A DNA stretch of 64,000 bases, from positions 4,661,001 to 4,725,000 of the forward strand of contig NZ_JACBZM010000001.1 of assembly GCF_013408525.1 (NCBI RefSeq), given 5' to 3'. Under the pieces are notes generated by a model, which saw nothing but the letters and a program-made list of their open reading frames with translations, ran no database searches and was not told the DNA's origin. Both the position numbers and the translations under genes were made by a program. Below, one piece after another: positions 37,861 to 49,922 of the stretch (within the stretch, counting starts at the first letter, position 1; every line of letters starts with the position of its first letter). This DNA comes from Nocardioides aromaticivorans. GTDB taxonomy: Bacteria; Actinomycetota; Actinomycetes; Propionibacteriales; Nocardioidaceae.

Positions 37861-39629
37861 CAGCTGGTCTCCATCATGTCGTCGTTGTTCTCGAGCTCCT
37901 CCGCGATCCGGGACACCGGTACGACGTCCGGGGCGCCCTTCCGCGCGGCGTCGGCCGTGTGGTCGTCGGGCTGGCGCTGGCTCTCGCGCTCGGCCTCGAC
38001 CCGCTTCAGGTAGTGCTCCAGCTCGCGCTTGGTCTGGTCGACGTCCCACTGGAGGTAGCCGCGGACCAGCTCGGCCACGTGCGGTGCGGCCGCGACGCCG
38101 CGGTCGAAGGTCTCGAAGGAGATCCGCATCCGCCGGGTGAGGATGTCGTCGAGGTGGCGGGCACCCTCGTGCGTGACGGCGTACACGGCCTCGGCCTGCA
38201 GGTAGTCCTCGGCGCCCGGCAGCGGCTCGGCGAGGTCCGGCTCGGCGGCGATCAGGTCGAGCACCTCCAGCACCAGCGAGCCGTAGCGCTCGAGCAGGTG
38301 CTCGATGCGGTTGATCGCGAGGCCGGACTGGGTGGCGAGGGTGCGGCGCTGGTTCCACAGCGCGTGGTAGCCGTCGGCCCCGACCAGTGGGATGTTCTCG
38401 GTGACGCACTCCCCCGACTTGCGCCCGAGCACGGTCTCCAGGCCGTGGACCGCCTCGTCGACGGCGTCGGCGGCCATCACCCGGTAGGTCGTGTACTTGC
38501 CGCCGGCGACCACGACGAGCCCCGGCACGCTGTGCGCGACCGCGTGCTCGCGCGACAGCTTCGACGTCGCCTCGGACTCACCCGCGAGCAGCGGCCGGAG
38601 GCCGGCGAAGACGCCCTCGACGTCGTCGCGGGTCAACGGCACCTCGAGCACGTCGTTGACGTGGGCGAGCAGGTAGTCGATGTCGCTGGAGCTGGCCGCC
38701 GGGTGGTCCTTCGAGAGCTCCCAGTCGGTGTCGGTGGTGCCGATGATCCAGTGCCGCTTCCACGGGATCACGAAGAGCACGGACTTCTCCGTGCGCAGGA
38801 TGAGCCCGGTCTCGCCCCGGATCCGGTCGCGCGGCACGACCAGGTGGATGCCCTTGCTGGCACGCACCTTGAACTGCCCGCGCTCGCGCGCCATCCCCTG
38901 CGTCTCGTCGGTCCACACACCGGTGGCGTTGATGACCTGGGAGGCGCGGATGTCGAAGCGGCGCCCGGTCTCCAGGTCGATGACCGACGCGCCGACGACG
39001 CGCTCGCTCTCCTTGATCAGGCCGAGGACGCGGGTGCGGGAGGCCACCGCGGCGCCGTACGTCGCGGCCGTGCGGGCCAGGAACATCGTGTGCCGGGCGT
39101 CGTCCACCTGGGCGTCGTAGTAGCGGATCGCGCCGACCAGGGCGTCCTTGCGCAGCGACGGGAACACCTTGCGCGCCCCGTGCCGGGTCAGGTGGCGGTG
39201 CAGCGGCAGGCCGTCGCCGTACCCGCTGGCCCTGGACATCGCGTCGTACAGCGCGACGCCGCTGCCGGCGTACCAGCGCTCCCAGCCGCGGCCGTTGAGC
39301 GGGTAGAGGAAGGGCACCGGGCGCACCAGGTGCGGCGCGAGGCGCTGCATGAGCAGGCCGCGCTCCTTGAGCGCCTCAGCGACGAGGCGGAAGTCCATCA
39401 TCTCCAGGTAGCGCAGGCCGCCGTGGATCAGCTTGGAGCTGCGGCTCGACGTCCCGGACGCGAAGTCGCGGGCCTCGACGAGCCCGACGGACAGGCCGCG
39501 CGTGGCGGCATCGAGGGCGGCGCCGGCACCCACGACTCCCCCGCCGATGACGAGGACGTCGAAGTGCTGGCTGCCGAGCTTCTTCAGCGCTGCCGAGCGG
39601 GCGCGCGGGGAAAGTGCTGCGGGCTTCAT
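37860..39629 (-). CDS. glpD: Aerobic glycerol-3-phosphate dehydrogenase
   Basis: A 589-residue FAD enzyme oxidising glycerol 3-phosphate to dihydroxyacetone phosphate and passing electrons to the quinone pool. The FAD-binding [23 protein letters not shown] is at residues 23-46, and [19 protein letters not shown] is the family signature. The C-terminal DAO domain ends with a coiled Glu-rich tail ([20 protein letters not shown]). The start overlaps the glpK stop as ATGA. This order places glycerol uptake, phosphorylation and oxidation in one unit. Confidence 0.93.
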   Translation of the reverse strand: MKPAALSPRARSAALKKLGSQHFDVLVIGGGVVGAGAALDAATRGLSVGLVEARDFASGTSSRSSKLIHGGLRYLEMMDFRLVAEALKERGLLMQRLAPHLVRPVPFLYPLNGRGWERWYAGSGVALYDAMSRASGYGDGLPLHRHLTRHGARKVFPSLRKDALVGAIRYYDAQVDDARHTMFLARTAATYGAAVASRTRVLGLIKESERVVGASVIDLETGRRFDIRASQVINATGVWTDETQGMARERGQFKVRASKGIHLVVPRDRIRGETGLILRTEKSVLFVIPWKRHWIIGTTDTDWELSKDHPAASSSDIDYLLAHVNDVLEVPLTRDDVEGVFAGLRPLLAGESEATSKLSREHAVAHSVPGLVVVAGGKYTTYRVMAADAVDEAVHGLETVLGRKSGECVTENIPLVGADGYHALWNQRRTLATQSGLAINRIEHLLERYGSLVLEVLDLIAAEPDLAEPLPGAEDYLQAEAVYAVTHEGARHLDDILTRRMRISFETFDRGVAAAPHVAELVRGYLQWDVDQTKRELEHYLKRVEAERESQRQPDDHTADAARKGAPDVVPVSRIAEELENNDDMMETS

Positions 39630-41158
39630 CGGTCGGTCTCCACATCCACCCAGTCGAGGGTTCGCTGGACTGCCTTCTTCCACTGCGCGTACCCCGCTGT
39701 ACGCCGGTCCTCGTCCCACTGGGGCTCCCAGCGGGTGTCCTCCTGCCAGTTCTCCCGCAGCTCGTCGGTCGACGACCAGTAGCCGACCGACAGGCCCGCG
39801 GCGTACGCCGCTCCGAGCGCGGTCGTCTCCGGCACGACCGGCCGGCTCACCGGTACGCCGAGGACGTCGGCCTGGATCTGCATGCAGAGGCTGTTCATCG
39901 TCACGCCGCCGTCGACCTTGAGCACGCCGAGCTCGACGCCCGAGTCGCTGCACATCGCCTCGACGACGTCACGCGACTGGTAGCAGATCGCCTCCAGCGT
40001 CGCCCGGGCGACGTGGGCGTTGGTGTTGAAGCGGGAGAGCCCGACGATCGCACCGCGGGCGTCCGAGCGCCAGTAGGGCGCGAACAGGCCCGAGAACGCG
40101 GGCACGAAGTAGACCCCGCCGTTGTCCTCGACCTGCCGGGCGAGCGACTCCGACTCCGATGCCCCGCTGATGATGCCGAGCTGGTCGCGCAGCCACTGCA
40201 CGGCCGAGCCGGTGACCGCGATCGATCCCTCGAGGGCGTAGACGCAGGGCTGGTCACCGAGCTGGTAGGCCGGCGTGGTCAGCAGCCCGGCCTTCGAACG
40301 CACGATCTCCGTGCCGGTGTTGAGCAGCATGAAGTTGCCCGTGCCGTAGGTGTTCTTCGCCTCGCCGGGAGCGAAGCAGACCTGTCCGACCGTGGCCGCC
40401 TGCTGGTCGCCGAGGATGCCCGTGATCGGGACCTCGCCGCCGAAGGGGCCGCTGCGCAGCGTCGTACCGAAGGGCGTGGTGGCCGAGGACTCCCGGATCT
40501 CCGGCAGCATGGCGCGCGGGACGCCGAAGAAGCCCAGCAGCTCGTCGTCCCACTGCAGCGTCTCGAGGTCCATCAGCATCGTGCGGCTGGCGTTGGTCAC
40601 GTCGGTGACGTGGACTCCTCCGTCCGGCCCGCCGGTGAGGTTCCACAGCACCCAGGTGTCGGGGGTGCCGAACAGTGCGTCACCGCGCTCGGCCGCCTCC
40701 CGCGCGCCCGGGACGTTCTCCAGGATCCACTGCAGCTTGCCGCCCGAGAAGTACGTCGCCGGCGGCAGCCCCGCGCGGTGGCGGATCACGTCGCCGCGGC
40801 CGTCGCGGTCCAGCGCCGCCGCGATCGCGTCGGTCCGGGTGTCCTGCCACACGATGGCGTTGTGCAGCGGCCGTCCGGTCCGGCGGTCCCAGACGATGGT
40901 GGTCTCGCGCTGGTTCGTGATCCCGACCGCCGCCAGGTCCGCCGCGTCGAGGCGCGCCTTGCCCAGCGCGGTCTTCACGACGGCGGAGGTGCGCTCCCAG
41001 ATCTCGACCGGGTTGTGCTCCACCCAGCCGGCCCGCGGCAGGACCTGCACGTGCTCCAGCTGGTGCCGCGCCACCTCCCTGCCCTGGTGGTCGAACACCA
41101 TGAACCGGGTGCTGGTGGTGCCCTGGTCGATGGCCCCCACGAACCGCGCCTGCGCCAT
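39626..41158 (-). CDS. glpK: Glycerol kinase
   Basis: A 510-residue FGGY-family kinase phosphorylating glycerol. [15 protein letters not shown] is the phosphate-binding loop, [28 protein letters not shown] and the FGGY signature [30 protein letters not shown] follow. [17 protein letters not shown] is at the C-terminus. It is the first gene of glpK-glpD-SDR. ATG 41158 is preferred to the in-frame GTG at 41164 because a TAGGGT box lies exactly 6 nt upstream of the ATG. Confidence 0.95.
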   Translation of the reverse strand: MAQARFVGAIDQGTTSTRFMVFDHQGREVARHQLEHVQVLPRAGWVEHNPVEIWERTSAVVKTALGKARLDAADLAAVGITNQRETTIVWDRRTGRPLHNAIVWQDTRTDAIAAALDRDGRGDVIRHRAGLPPATYFSGGKLQWILENVPGAREAAERGDALFGTPDTWVLWNLTGGPDGGVHVTDVTNASRTMLMDLETLQWDDELLGFFGVPRAMLPEIRESSATTPFGTTLRSGPFGGEVPITGILGDQQAATVGQVCFAPGEAKNTYGTGNFMLLNTGTEIVRSKAGLLTTPAYQLGDQPCVYALEGSIAVTGSAVQWLRDQLGIISGASESESLARQVEDNGGVYFVPAFSGLFAPYWRSDARGAIVGLSRFNTNAHVARATLEAICYQSRDVVEAMCSDSGVELGVLKVDGGVTMNSLCMQIQADVLGVPVSRPVVPETTALGAAYAAGLSVGYWSSTDELRENWQEDTRWEPQWDEDRRTAGYAQWKKAVQRTLDWVDVETDR

Positions 41159-41164
41159 GCGCAC

Positions 41165-41170
41165 ACCCTA
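41165..41170 (-). promoter_or_regulatory. -10 box for glpK-glpD operon
   Basis: TAGGGT lies 6 nt before the ATG at 41158 and decides between two candidate starts. Confidence 0.55.
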
Positions 41171-41274
41171 CGGGCGCCGGGTCACCTCCCGCGCGACCTC
41201 CCACGCCATCTCTCGGGGACGACTCGGGGTCAATCCTGATGCCGGGGGTCCGTGGCGACTGGCAGGGTGGTGCC

Positions 41275-42066
41275 ATGAGCGCCGCCCCCACGACCTCTGT
41301 CCCCCCGTCCGTCCCTCCGTCCCGCGCCGCGGCCCGGGCCATCGACCTCCGCAAGGTCTACGGCTCGGGCGACTCCGAGGTCCGTGCCCTCGACGGCGTG
41401 TCGATCGACCTCGCGGCCGGTGAGTTCACGGCGATCATGGGCCCCTCCGGCTCCGGCAAGTCCACCCTGATGCATTGCCTGGCCGCCCTGGACACCCCCA
41501 CGTCGGGGCAGGTCGTCATCGGCGACACAGAGCTCTCCCGGCTGCGCGACAAGGCGCTCACGGCGCTGCGCCGCGACGAGATCGGCTTCGTCTTCCAGGC
41601 CTTCAACCTGGTCCCCACGCTCTCGGCCCGGGAGAACATCCTGCTCCCGCTCAGCCTCGCCGGGCGCAAGCCCGACCAGCAGTGGTTCGACACGGTCGTC
41701 GACACCGTCGGCCTGCGCGACCGGCTCGGCCACCGGCCCGCCGAGATGTCCGGCGGCCAGCAGCAGCGCGTCGCCTGCGCCCGCGCCCTGGTGAGCAAGC
41801 CGGAGATCGTCTTCGCCGACGAGCCGACCGGCAACCTCGACAGCACGTCCGGCGCCGAGGTGCTGTCCTTCCTGCGCCGGAGCGTGGACGAGTTCGGCCA
41901 GACGATCGTGATGGTCACCCACGACGCCGTCGCGGCGTCGTACTGCGACCGCGTCGTTTTCCTCGCCGACGGCCGGATCGTCGACGAGCTCCGCAAGCCG
42001 GAGCGCGAGCAGATTCTCGAGCACATGACCTCCCTGCAGGACGCCGCTGCGCGCGGGAAGGCCTGA
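41275..42066 (+). CDS. ABC transporter ATP-binding protein, MacB/LolD type
   Basis: A 263-residue ATPase of the MacB/FtsE/LolD group. After a Ser/Pro-rich N-terminus it has RKVYGSGDSEVRALDGVSIDL, Walker A GPSGSGKST, the LolD-type TSGQVVIGDTELSRL and QAFNLVPTLSARENI, signature MSGGQQQRVACARAL and Walker B EIVFADEPTGNLDS. It precedes the FtsX permease by one base. Together they form a mechanotransmission-type exporter. A CAGGGT box lies 6 nt before ATG. Confidence 0.9.
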   Translation: MSAAPTTSVPPSVPPSRAAARAIDLRKVYGSGDSEVRALDGVSIDLAAGEFTAIMGPSGSGKSTLMHCLAALDTPTSGQVVIGDTELSRLRDKALTALRRDEIGFVFQAFNLVPTLSARENILLPLSLAGRKPDQQWFDTVVDTVGLRDRLGHRPAEMSGGQQQRVACARALVSKPEIVFADEPTGNLDSTSGAEVLSFLRRSVDEFGQTIVMVTHDAVAASYCDRVVFLADGRIVDELRKPEREQILEHMTSLQDAAARGKA

Positions 42067-42067
42067 G

Positions 42068-44602
42068 ATGCTGCGCCTGACCCTGCGCAACCTCCTCGCC
42101 CGCAAGGTCCGGCTCGTGATGAGCGGGCTGGCGATCGTGATCGGCGTGGCCTTCCTGTCCGGCGTGCTGGTCTTCAGCAACGGGCTGTCCACGACCTTCG
42201 ACGGGATCATCTACGGCTCGACGCCCGACGGAGTCGTCCGCGCACAGGACACCGACGAGTTCAGCGGCGGCGTGTCCGGGCAGTCCGCCCAGGCGATGAC
42301 GCCGGACACGGTGGAGGCGCTCGCGGCCCTGCCCGAGGTCGCCCGCGCGGACGGTGACATCAACGCCGGCGGCATGAGCCTGCTCGCGAAGGACGGCACG
42401 CTCGTCGGTGGCACCGGCGCGCCGACGCTGGCCTTCAACTACCACGACGGCCCCAACATGGCCGGCGACGAAATCCTGCTGCTCAAGGGCGGTCGCTGGC
42501 CGCAGGGCAAGGACGAGATCGTCCTCGACGAGGGCGCCGCCGAGGCGGGCGACTACCGGATCGGCGACGAGGTCAAGCTCCTCGCGCCCTTCGGCGTCCT
42601 CGAACGCACCGCGACGCTGGTCGGCACGGCCGAGTTCAACGGAGGCGGTACGGCGGGCGCCACCCTCCTGGTCTTCTCGACCGAGGGTGCGCAGGACCTG
42701 TTCTTCCAGGGCAAGGACGTCTACAACCGGATCAGCCTCACGGCCGCACCCGGTGTCACCCAGCGCGAGCTCGCCGACGCCGCCTCGACCGTGCTCCCGG
42801 ACGGCTTCGAGGCAGTCACCGGCGACAAGGTGGCCGAGGAGTCGCAGGACGCCGTCGGCAGCTTCCTCGACGTGATCAAGACCTTCCTGACCGTCTTCGC
42901 GATCATCGCCGTCATCGTCGGCGGCTTCATCATCGTCAACACCTTCTCGATCCTGATCGCCCAGCGAACCCGCGAGCTCGCGCTGCTCCGCGCGCTCGGG
43001 GCCTCCCGCGGCCAGGTGATGCGCTCCGTTCTCGTCGAGGCCTTCGTGCTGTCGGTCGTGTCGTCGACGCTCGCCATCGGGCTGGGGCTCCTGCTCGCGC
43101 GTGCCCTCGCCGCGCTCTTCCGCAGCGTCGGCCTCGACATCTCCGGCGACGCGCTCGACCTGACGTCGAAGGCGACGATCCTCAGCTATGTCGTCGGCAT
43201 CGGCGTCACCATGGTGGCCGCCTTCCTGCCGAGCTGGCGGGCCGGCAAGGTCGCCCCGGTCGCCGCCATGCGGTCCGACGTCGCGCCCGAGCGCGCATCC
43301 CTGCGGCGTCGTACCGTCATCGGGGCGGCGCTCCTCGCCATCGGCGCCGGGTTCGCGGTCGCCGGGCTGGCGCAGTCCAACGCGCTCCTGATCGGAATCG
43401 GGGCGGTGCTGTGGATCCTCACCGTCGCCGCCACCAGCTCGATCATCGGCAAGCCGGTCCTGGCGCTGTGCCGCGGCCTGTTCGCCGGCGTCTTCGGGAC
43501 CACCGGGCGCCTCGCGGGTGAGAACGCGCTGCGCGACCCGCGCCGCACCGGCGCCACCGCGTCGGCACTGATGATCGGGCTCGCCCTCGTCTCCACGATC
43601 GGCGTGCTCGCAGCCTCGCTCAACAAGTCCGTCGACGACGTGGTGGACGAGCAGTTCACCGCCGACCTGCTGGTGCAGAGCACGACCTTCCTGCCCTTCT
43701 CCACCGAGGTGGGCGACCGGATCGCCCAGGTCGACGGGGTGGGCACGATGAGCCGCCAGCAGTTCACCACGGCGCAGTACGACGGCAAGGCGGCCTACAT
43801 CACCGGGATCGACCCGGAGTTCGGGTCGATCTACCACCTCGACGTGCTGGACGGTACCGAGCGGATCAGCGGCGACCAGGCCTTCATCGGCACGGACTTC
43901 GCCGAGAAGCACCACCTGTCCGTCGGCGACACGTTGCCGCTCGCCTTCCAGGGCGGGAAGAAGCTGACGCCCGAGGTCGTCGGGATCGTCGACGACACCG
44001 AGGTGGCGTCCGAGGTCAACGTGCCGCTCGACCAGCTGGCCGAGGTGGGCGTGCTGCGGCAGGACACCTCGATCAGCATCCTGCTGGAGCCGGGCGCCGA
44101 CTCCAGCACGGTCCGGGACGCCGTCGACGACGCCGCGAAGTCGGTGCCGATCGTCGGCGTCTACGACAAGGAGGAGTTCTCCGACCAGATCCGCGGTCAG
44201 GTCAACCAGCTGCTCTACATGATCTACGGGCTGCTGGCGCTGGCGATCGTGATCGCCGTCATCGGCATCGTGAACACCCTCGGCCTCAGCGTCATCGAGC
44301 GCACCCGTGAGATCGGCCTGCTGCGGGCCGTCGGCATGAGCCGGGCCAAGCTGCGCCGGATGATCATGCTCGAGTCGGTCACGATCGCGGTGCTCGGCGC
44401 GGTGCTCGGCATGGCGCTCGGCCTGCTGATCGGCGTACTGCTGCAACGGGTGCTGAAGGACGACCTGACCAGCCTCGGCCTCCCGGTCGGACAGCTGGTG
44501 CTCTTCCTCGTGATCGCGATCGTCGTCGGCGTGCTCGCCGCCGTCATCCCCGCGATCCGCGCCGCCCGGCTCAACGTGCTGGCCGCGATCGCCACGGAAT
44601 AG
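42068..44602 (+). CDS. FtsX/MacB-like ABC transporter permease with two FtsX domains
   Basis: An 844-residue permease. An N-terminal helix (KVRLVMSGLAIVIGVAFLSGVLVFSNGLS) is followed by a ~200-residue extracytoplasmic domain and an FtsX core (IKTFLTVFAIIAVIVGGFIIVNTFSILIAQRTRELALLRALGASRGQV). A second pair of helices, a second extracytoplasmic domain and a second FtsX core (VNTLGLSVIERTREIGLLRAVGMSRAKLRRMIMLESV) end the protein. This is the duplicated layout of actinobacterial exporters that move lipids or antimicrobials; the substrate is unknown. It converges with the ABC-F gene with two bases between stops. Confidence 0.9.
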   Translation: MLRLTLRNLLARKVRLVMSGLAIVIGVAFLSGVLVFSNGLSTTFDGIIYGSTPDGVVRAQDTDEFSGGVSGQSAQAMTPDTVEALAALPEVARADGDINAGGMSLLAKDGTLVGGTGAPTLAFNYHDGPNMAGDEILLLKGGRWPQGKDEIVLDEGAAEAGDYRIGDEVKLLAPFGVLERTATLVGTAEFNGGGTAGATLLVFSTEGAQDLFFQGKDVYNRISLTAAPGVTQRELADAASTVLPDGFEAVTGDKVAEESQDAVGSFLDVIKTFLTVFAIIAVIVGGFIIVNTFSILIAQRTRELALLRALGASRGQVMRSVLVEAFVLSVVSSTLAIGLGLLLARALAALFRSVGLDISGDALDLTSKATILSYVVGIGVTMVAAFLPSWRAGKVAPVAAMRSDVAPERASLRRRTVIGAALLAIGAGFAVAGLAQSNALLIGIGAVLWILTVAATSSIIGKPVLALCRGLFAGVFGTTGRLAGENALRDPRRTGATASALMIGLALVSTIGVLAASLNKSVDDVVDEQFTADLLVQSTTFLPFSTEVGDRIAQVDGVGTMSRQQFTTAQYDGKAAYITGIDPEFGSIYHLDVLDGTERISGDQAFIGTDFAEKHHLSVGDTLPLAFQGGKKLTPEVVGIVDDTEVASEVNVPLDQLAEVGVLRQDTSISILLEPGADSSTVRDAVDDAAKSVPIVGVYDKEEFSDQIRGQVNQLLYMIYGLLALAIVIAVIGIVNTLGLSVIERTREIGLLRAVGMSRAKLRRMIMLESVTIAVLGAVLGMALGLLIGVLLQRVLKDDLTSLGLPVGQLVLFLVIAIVVGVLAAVIPAIRAARLNVLAAIATE

Positions 44603-44604
44603 GA

Positions 44605-46203
<1,599 letters not shown>

Positions 46204-46260
46204 GACGGGTCGATTCTCCCACCGCGCCTCTCGCTCCCCCTAAACCGCGCGGTGCTGGCA

Positions 46261-46266
46261 TAGGGT
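46261..46266 (+). promoter_or_regulatory. -10 box for YpfJ-like metallopeptidase
   Basis: TAGGGT lies 7 nt before GTG 46274 (10 nt before GTG 46277). Confidence 0.5.
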
Positions 46267-46273
46267 GCTGACC

Positions 46274-47248
46274 GTGGTGCGATTCAATCCGAAGGCCCGC
46301 CTCGACCAATCTCGGGTTCGTGACGCCGGGAGCGGCGGTGGCGGCGGCATGGGGGGCGGCGGACTCGGCGGCGGCGGGATGCGCCTCCCGATCCCGACGG
46401 GCAGGGGCGGCATCGGCGGCATCATCCTGCTGGTCGTGCTGTTCGTGGTCGCGCGCTGCGCGGGCATCGACCTCGGGCTCGGCGGCGACGGCGGGACCGG
46501 CGGGCTCGGCTCCGTGTACTCCCCCTCGCGGCTCAGCGACGCCCAGGACGGCTCCGACCGCTACGCGAACTGCAAGACCGGCGAGGACGCCAACAAGAGC
46601 CAGGACTGCGCCCGGGTCGCGATCGAGAACTCACTGACCGACTACTGGGGGTCCGAGCTGGGTGGCAAGTTCCGTCCCGAGGAGGCGATGGTCACCTTCA
46701 CCGGGTCCGTGAACACCGGCTGCGGCGCCGCGTCGAGCGACGTCGGCCCGTTCTACTGCCCCTCCGACGAGACGATCTACCTCGACACCACCTTCTTCGA
46801 CGACGTCCTCGAGGGCCAGCTCGGCGGGCCGGACGGCAGCTTCGTCGAGTTCTACGTGCTGGCGCACGAGTACGGCCACCACATCTCGAACCTGCTCGGC
46901 TTCATGACCGAGGCGAGCCGCCGCGGCCAGAACGGCCCGCAGAGCGGCAGCGTCCGCCTCGAGCTGCAGGCCGACTGCTACGCCGGGCTGTGGGCCAACC
47001 ACGCCGAGTCCACCGAGGACGCCGCCGGTGAGCCGCTCATCGAGGGTCTGACGCAGGAGGACATCGACCAGGCCATCGAGGCCGCCAAGGCCGTCGGCGA
47101 CGACTACATCCAGAAGCGCAGCGGCGGTCGCGTCGACGAGGAGGCCTGGACCCACGGCTCCTCCGAGCAGCGCAAGAAGTGGTTCATGGTCGGCTACGAG
47201 CAGGGCAGCCGCGACGCCTGCGACACGTTCTCCGTCGACCGGGTCTGA
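46274..47248 (+). CDS. YpfJ-type neutral zinc metallopeptidase, membrane-anchored
   Basis: A 324-residue protein. The N-terminus RFNPKARLDQSRVRDAG and a Gly-rich segment (GSGGGGGMGGGGLGGGGM) precede one helix (GGIIGIILLVVLFVVARCAG). The outer domain contains the zinc motif HEYGHH (H198, E199, H202) and LELQADCYAGLWANHAE, which carries the third metal ligand. DYIQKRSGGRVDEEAWTHGSSEQRKKWFMVGYEQG is the family signature. Four Cys probably form disulphides. Substrates of this family are unknown. The adjacent GTG at 46277 is an alternative start. Confidence 0.88.
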   Translation: MVRFNPKARLDQSRVRDAGSGGGGGMGGGGLGGGGMRLPIPTGRGGIGGIILLVVLFVVARCAGIDLGLGGDGGTGGLGSVYSPSRLSDAQDGSDRYANCKTGEDANKSQDCARVAIENSLTDYWGSELGGKFRPEEAMVTFTGSVNTGCGAASSDVGPFYCPSDETIYLDTTFFDDVLEGQLGGPDGSFVEFYVLAHEYGHHISNLLGFMTEASRRGQNGPQSGSVRLELQADCYAGLWANHAESTEDAAGEPLIEGLTQEDIDQAIEAAKAVGDDYIQKRSGGRVDEEAWTHGSSEQRKKWFMVGYEQGSRDACDTFSVDRV

Positions 47249-47262
47249 CCATTCGGGCGAGC

Positions 47263-47403
47263 GCGTCTCCGGCGCGATGACGGGAGGCAGCAAGCTGCCG
47301 TCGCGCCTCCCGCCGCGCTGCCGCCGGGACCCGGAGACGCTGCGGTTTGGTCCCAAACCGCAGAGATCCGGCCCGAGATGTTGTGGTTTGGGACCAAACC
47401 GCA
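47263..47403. repeat. Palindrome cluster between convergent genes
   Basis: Three structures: GCGTCTCCGG/CCGGAGACGC arms (47263-47272, 47331-47340) enclosing CGGGAGGC/GCCTCCCG and GGCAGC/GCTGCC; then the palindrome GCGGTTTGG-TC-CCAAACCGC at 47342-47361; then its reverse-oriented near-copy GTGGTTTGG-GA-CCAAACCGC at 47383-47402. REP-like or a double terminator. Confidence 0.6.
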
Positions 47404-47425
47404 ACCATTCGACCGGCCCCGCGGG

Positions 47426-48331
47426 TCACAGCTCGAGCAGCGCCTCCATGTGCCCGAACGTCCGCTGCAGCGTGCGCAGGTGGGGCGCGACGGCCGGATG
47501 CCGGTACTTCGCCGCCAGCGCTCCCTCGCCGGTCGCGACCCGCGCCAGCGCCCACTCCGCGCGGCTGAGCGCCGTGTAGACCGCGACCACCCGGGCGCCG
47601 AGGACGACGGTGTCACGGTCGGCGGTGGCGGTCGGCAGCCCGAGCAGGTAGGCGTCGAGCAGCGGCTCGAACTCCTCGCGCGACGACAGCGACAGGTAGC
47701 CGAGGTCGCCGCCGACCGGGCCGTGGCCGAGGGTGCCCCAGTCGATCGCGAGCGCGTCGTCGCCCTCGCGACCCGGCAGGTTCAGCGGCGTGGGGTCGCC
47801 GTGCTGGAGCACCTGCGGCAGTCCGTCGAGGAGGGTCAGCATCAGCTCGCGGCGGGTCCACAGGTGCTCGGCGATGTCGGCGACGGTGGTCCGGGCGAGG
47901 GTCGGCCAGCCGCCGCGCCGCGCCACCCGGTCGAGGCGGTTGCGCATCAGGTCGTTCGCCAGGAAGGTCGGGTGCCCGAGCGCGGCGCCGGCGAAGCGGC
48001 CGACGGAGAGGGCCAGGAAGAGCCCGCTCGACGCGGCGTCCTCCACCCAGTCGCGGGTGATCGTGATGCCGTCGTCGTCCTCCTCGACGGAGGCACCGGC
48101 GGCGCGCAGCCCCGGCGTGCCCGCCGTGAGGCCGGTCTCGAGCACGTCGGCCTCCCGACGCCAGTACGCCACGTGGCCGCGCTCGGAGAGGATGCCGGGG
48201 TCGCCGGGCTCGGGCCTGCCGAGACGCTTGACCACGACCGGTCGGCCGCCGAGGGCCGTGCGCCACACACCGACGGTGGACGTCCCGGATCCTCCCGGGA
48301 GCGCCACCCAGTCGGGCTCGGGCTGCCACAT
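47426..48331 (-). CDS. Aminoglycoside phosphotransferase-family kinase
   Basis: A 301-residue APH-fold protein. VVVKRLGRPEPGDPGIL is the nucleotide-binding Lys region, VLQHGDPTPLNLPGREG the catalytic HGDxxxxN motif, and ALAIDWGTLGHGPVGGDLGYL the metal-binding D-x-G. APH-like proteins in actinobacteria mostly phosphorylate metabolites or sugars; antibiotic resistance is not implied. ATG 48331 follows a TAGTTT box by 7 nt. Its stop faces the palindrome cluster. Confidence 0.85.
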   Translation of the reverse strand: MWQPEPDWVALPGGSGTSTVGVWRTALGGRPVVVKRLGRPEPGDPGILSERGHVAYWRREADVLETGLTAGTPGLRAAGASVEEDDDGITITRDWVEDAASSGLFLALSVGRFAGAALGHPTFLANDLMRNRLDRVARRGGWPTLARTTVADIAEHLWTRRELMLTLLDGLPQVLQHGDPTPLNLPGREGDDALAIDWGTLGHGPVGGDLGYLSLSSREEFEPLLDAYLLGLPTATADRDTVVLGARVVAVYTALSRAEWALARVATGEGALAAKYRHPAVAPHLRTLQRTFGHMEALLEL

Positions 48332-48338
48332 GGGGCCG

Positions 48339-48344
48339 AAACTA
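48339..48344 (-). promoter_or_regulatory. -10 box for APH-family gene
   Basis: TAGTTT lies 7 nt before the ATG at 48331. Confidence 0.45.
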
Positions 48345-48362
48345 GTGGATGCGGTGCCCCAT

Positions 48363-49922
48363 CTAGTGGATGTCACGCTCGCGGAAGCGCCACCACGCCA
48401 CGACGAGGAGTCCCGCGGCGACCGCGCTCAGTGCCGTGGCGCTCCCCCAGCTCCACGGTTCGGAGGGCACCGCCGGCACGTGTGCGTACGGCGACAGGTC
48501 GGTCACCCACGCCGGGAGCTGGAGCAGGTCGCCCATCAGCGCGAGCACCATGAACGCGGCCGGCCACACCCACGCGAGCACTGCCCACCGGGTTCCCCAG
48601 GCGAGGGAGAGGACGGCGAGCGCCCCGACCACCCACGCGGCCGGCACCCACGCGAGGGCCGCCACGAGCAGGTTGCCGATCCCGGGACCGTCGGCGGCGA
48701 CGTACCCGATCCAGAGGCCGAGGCCGGTGACCGCGAGGAGCAGTGCGGTGCCCACGAGCGCGAGGAGCAGCGAGGCACCGAACCAGGGCGCGCGGCTGGT
48801 GCCGGTGGCGAGGACCAGCTCGGCCCGGCCGTCGGTCTCGTCGCGGGCGGTGTGCGCGACGACGGTCGCGGCGAAGTAGGTCAGCACGACGGCGACCACC
48901 GACAGGATCGCCGCGACGAGCTCGCCGCCGAGCTCGTCGATGATCGACTGGGCGGTCTCGGAGTCCAGCAGGTCGCCGATCCCCGGCGCGATCATCCCGA
49001 AGACGACCCCCATGACGCCGGCCGCCAGCGTCCACAGCACGAGCGTCGTGCCGCTGGTGCGGACCGCCAGCGCGAAGGCGTCGGCCAGCCGGGGTGAGCC
49101 CGTCGCCGGTCCCGGGCGGGCGGCGAGCAGGCCGGAGCCGAGGTCGCGGCGCGCCCGGAGCGCGACCGCGACCGCACCGAGGACGAGCGCCAGGACGGGG
49201 TACGCCGCGAGCAGCCACCAGCGGGTGTCGCCGTACGCGCCGACCTGGGTGTTCCACCCGAGCGGCGAGAGCCAGCTCAGCCACTGCGGGCCGGTGTCGC
49301 CGGCGGCCCGGAGGACGAAGGCCACGCCGATCACGCCGGCCGCGAAGCCCGCGCAGGTGCGCGCGCCGGCGGAGAGCTGCGCGGTGACAGCGCCGATCCC
49401 GGCGGCGACCAGGCCGGTGCCGGCCCAGAGCCCTCCGAACGCCACCGAGCCCGTCGCGGAGAGACCGCTCAGGGTGTTGCCGACCGCAGTCAGCGCGCCG
49501 AGGGCGACGGCGAGCAGCAGCGCCTCGACGGCCACCGCCGCGAGCGGCGCGTTGCGTCCGACGGCCGTGCCGCCGACGAGCTCGGTCCGGCTGCTCTCCT
49601 CCTCCACCCGGGTGTGCCGGCGGACGACCACGACGAACAGCACGGCGACGAAGACGGCGTACAGGACGGTCATCTTGGTCATGGCGAGCTCACCCTCGCT
49701 CGTCACGTCCAGCACGGGGCCGTAGAGCGCGACGATGGCGGGGCTGGCGTTGAGGGCCTCTGCGGCGTGGACCCGGGCGGCCTGGTCGGCGTACAGGCTG
49801 GGCGTCGCGGCGGCCGAGGCGACGCTCATCATGACCAGCACGGCGATCCAGACCCCGGCAGGAACGCGGTCGCGACGCAGGGCCAGGCGCAGCAGCAGCC
49901 GCCAGCCCGCGGTCGTGCTCAT
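48363..49922 (-). CDS. ABC-2-type exporter permease (polyketide/antibiotic-export-like)
   Basis: A 519-residue permease with about 12 helices in two halves. The first half is [25 protein letters not shown] and [39 protein letters not shown]; the second is [28 protein letters not shown] and [39 protein letters not shown]. The repeated RHTR.EE..R.ELV and [12 protein letters not shown] motifs are typical of actinobacterial antibiotic-export permeases. Its ATG overlaps the ATPase stop as ATGA. The substrate is unknown. Confidence 0.85.
   Translation of the reverse strand: MSTTAGWRLLLRLALRRDRVPAGVWIAVLVMMSVASAAATPSLYADQAARVHAAEALNASPAIVALYGPVLDVTSEGELAMTKMTVLYAVFVAVLFVVVVRRHTRVEEESSRTELVGGTAVGRNAPLAAVAVEALLLAVALGALTAVGNTLSGLSATGSVAFGGLWAGTGLVAAGIGAVTAQLSAGARTCAGFAAGVIGVAFVLRAAGDTGPQWLSWLSPLGWNTQVGAYGDTRWWLLAAYPVLALVLGAVAVALRARRDLGSGLLAARPGPATGSPRLADAFALAVRTSGTTLVLWTLAAGVMGVVFGMIAPGIGDLLDSETAQSIIDELGGELVAAILSVVAVVLTYFAATVVAHTARDETDGRAELVLATGTSRAPWFGASLLLALVGTALLLAVTGLGLWIGYVAADGPGIGNLLVAALAWVPAAWVVGALAVLSLAWGTRWAVLAWVWPAAFMVLALMGDLLQLPAWVTDLSPYAHVPAVPSEPWSWGSATALSAVAAGLLVVAWWRFRERDIH

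Noticed and set aside
47426..48331. Antibiotic resistance gene (aminoglycoside phosphotransferase)
   Set aside because: Only the general APH fold is visible; no feature of a true aminoglycoside kinase subfamily was recognised.
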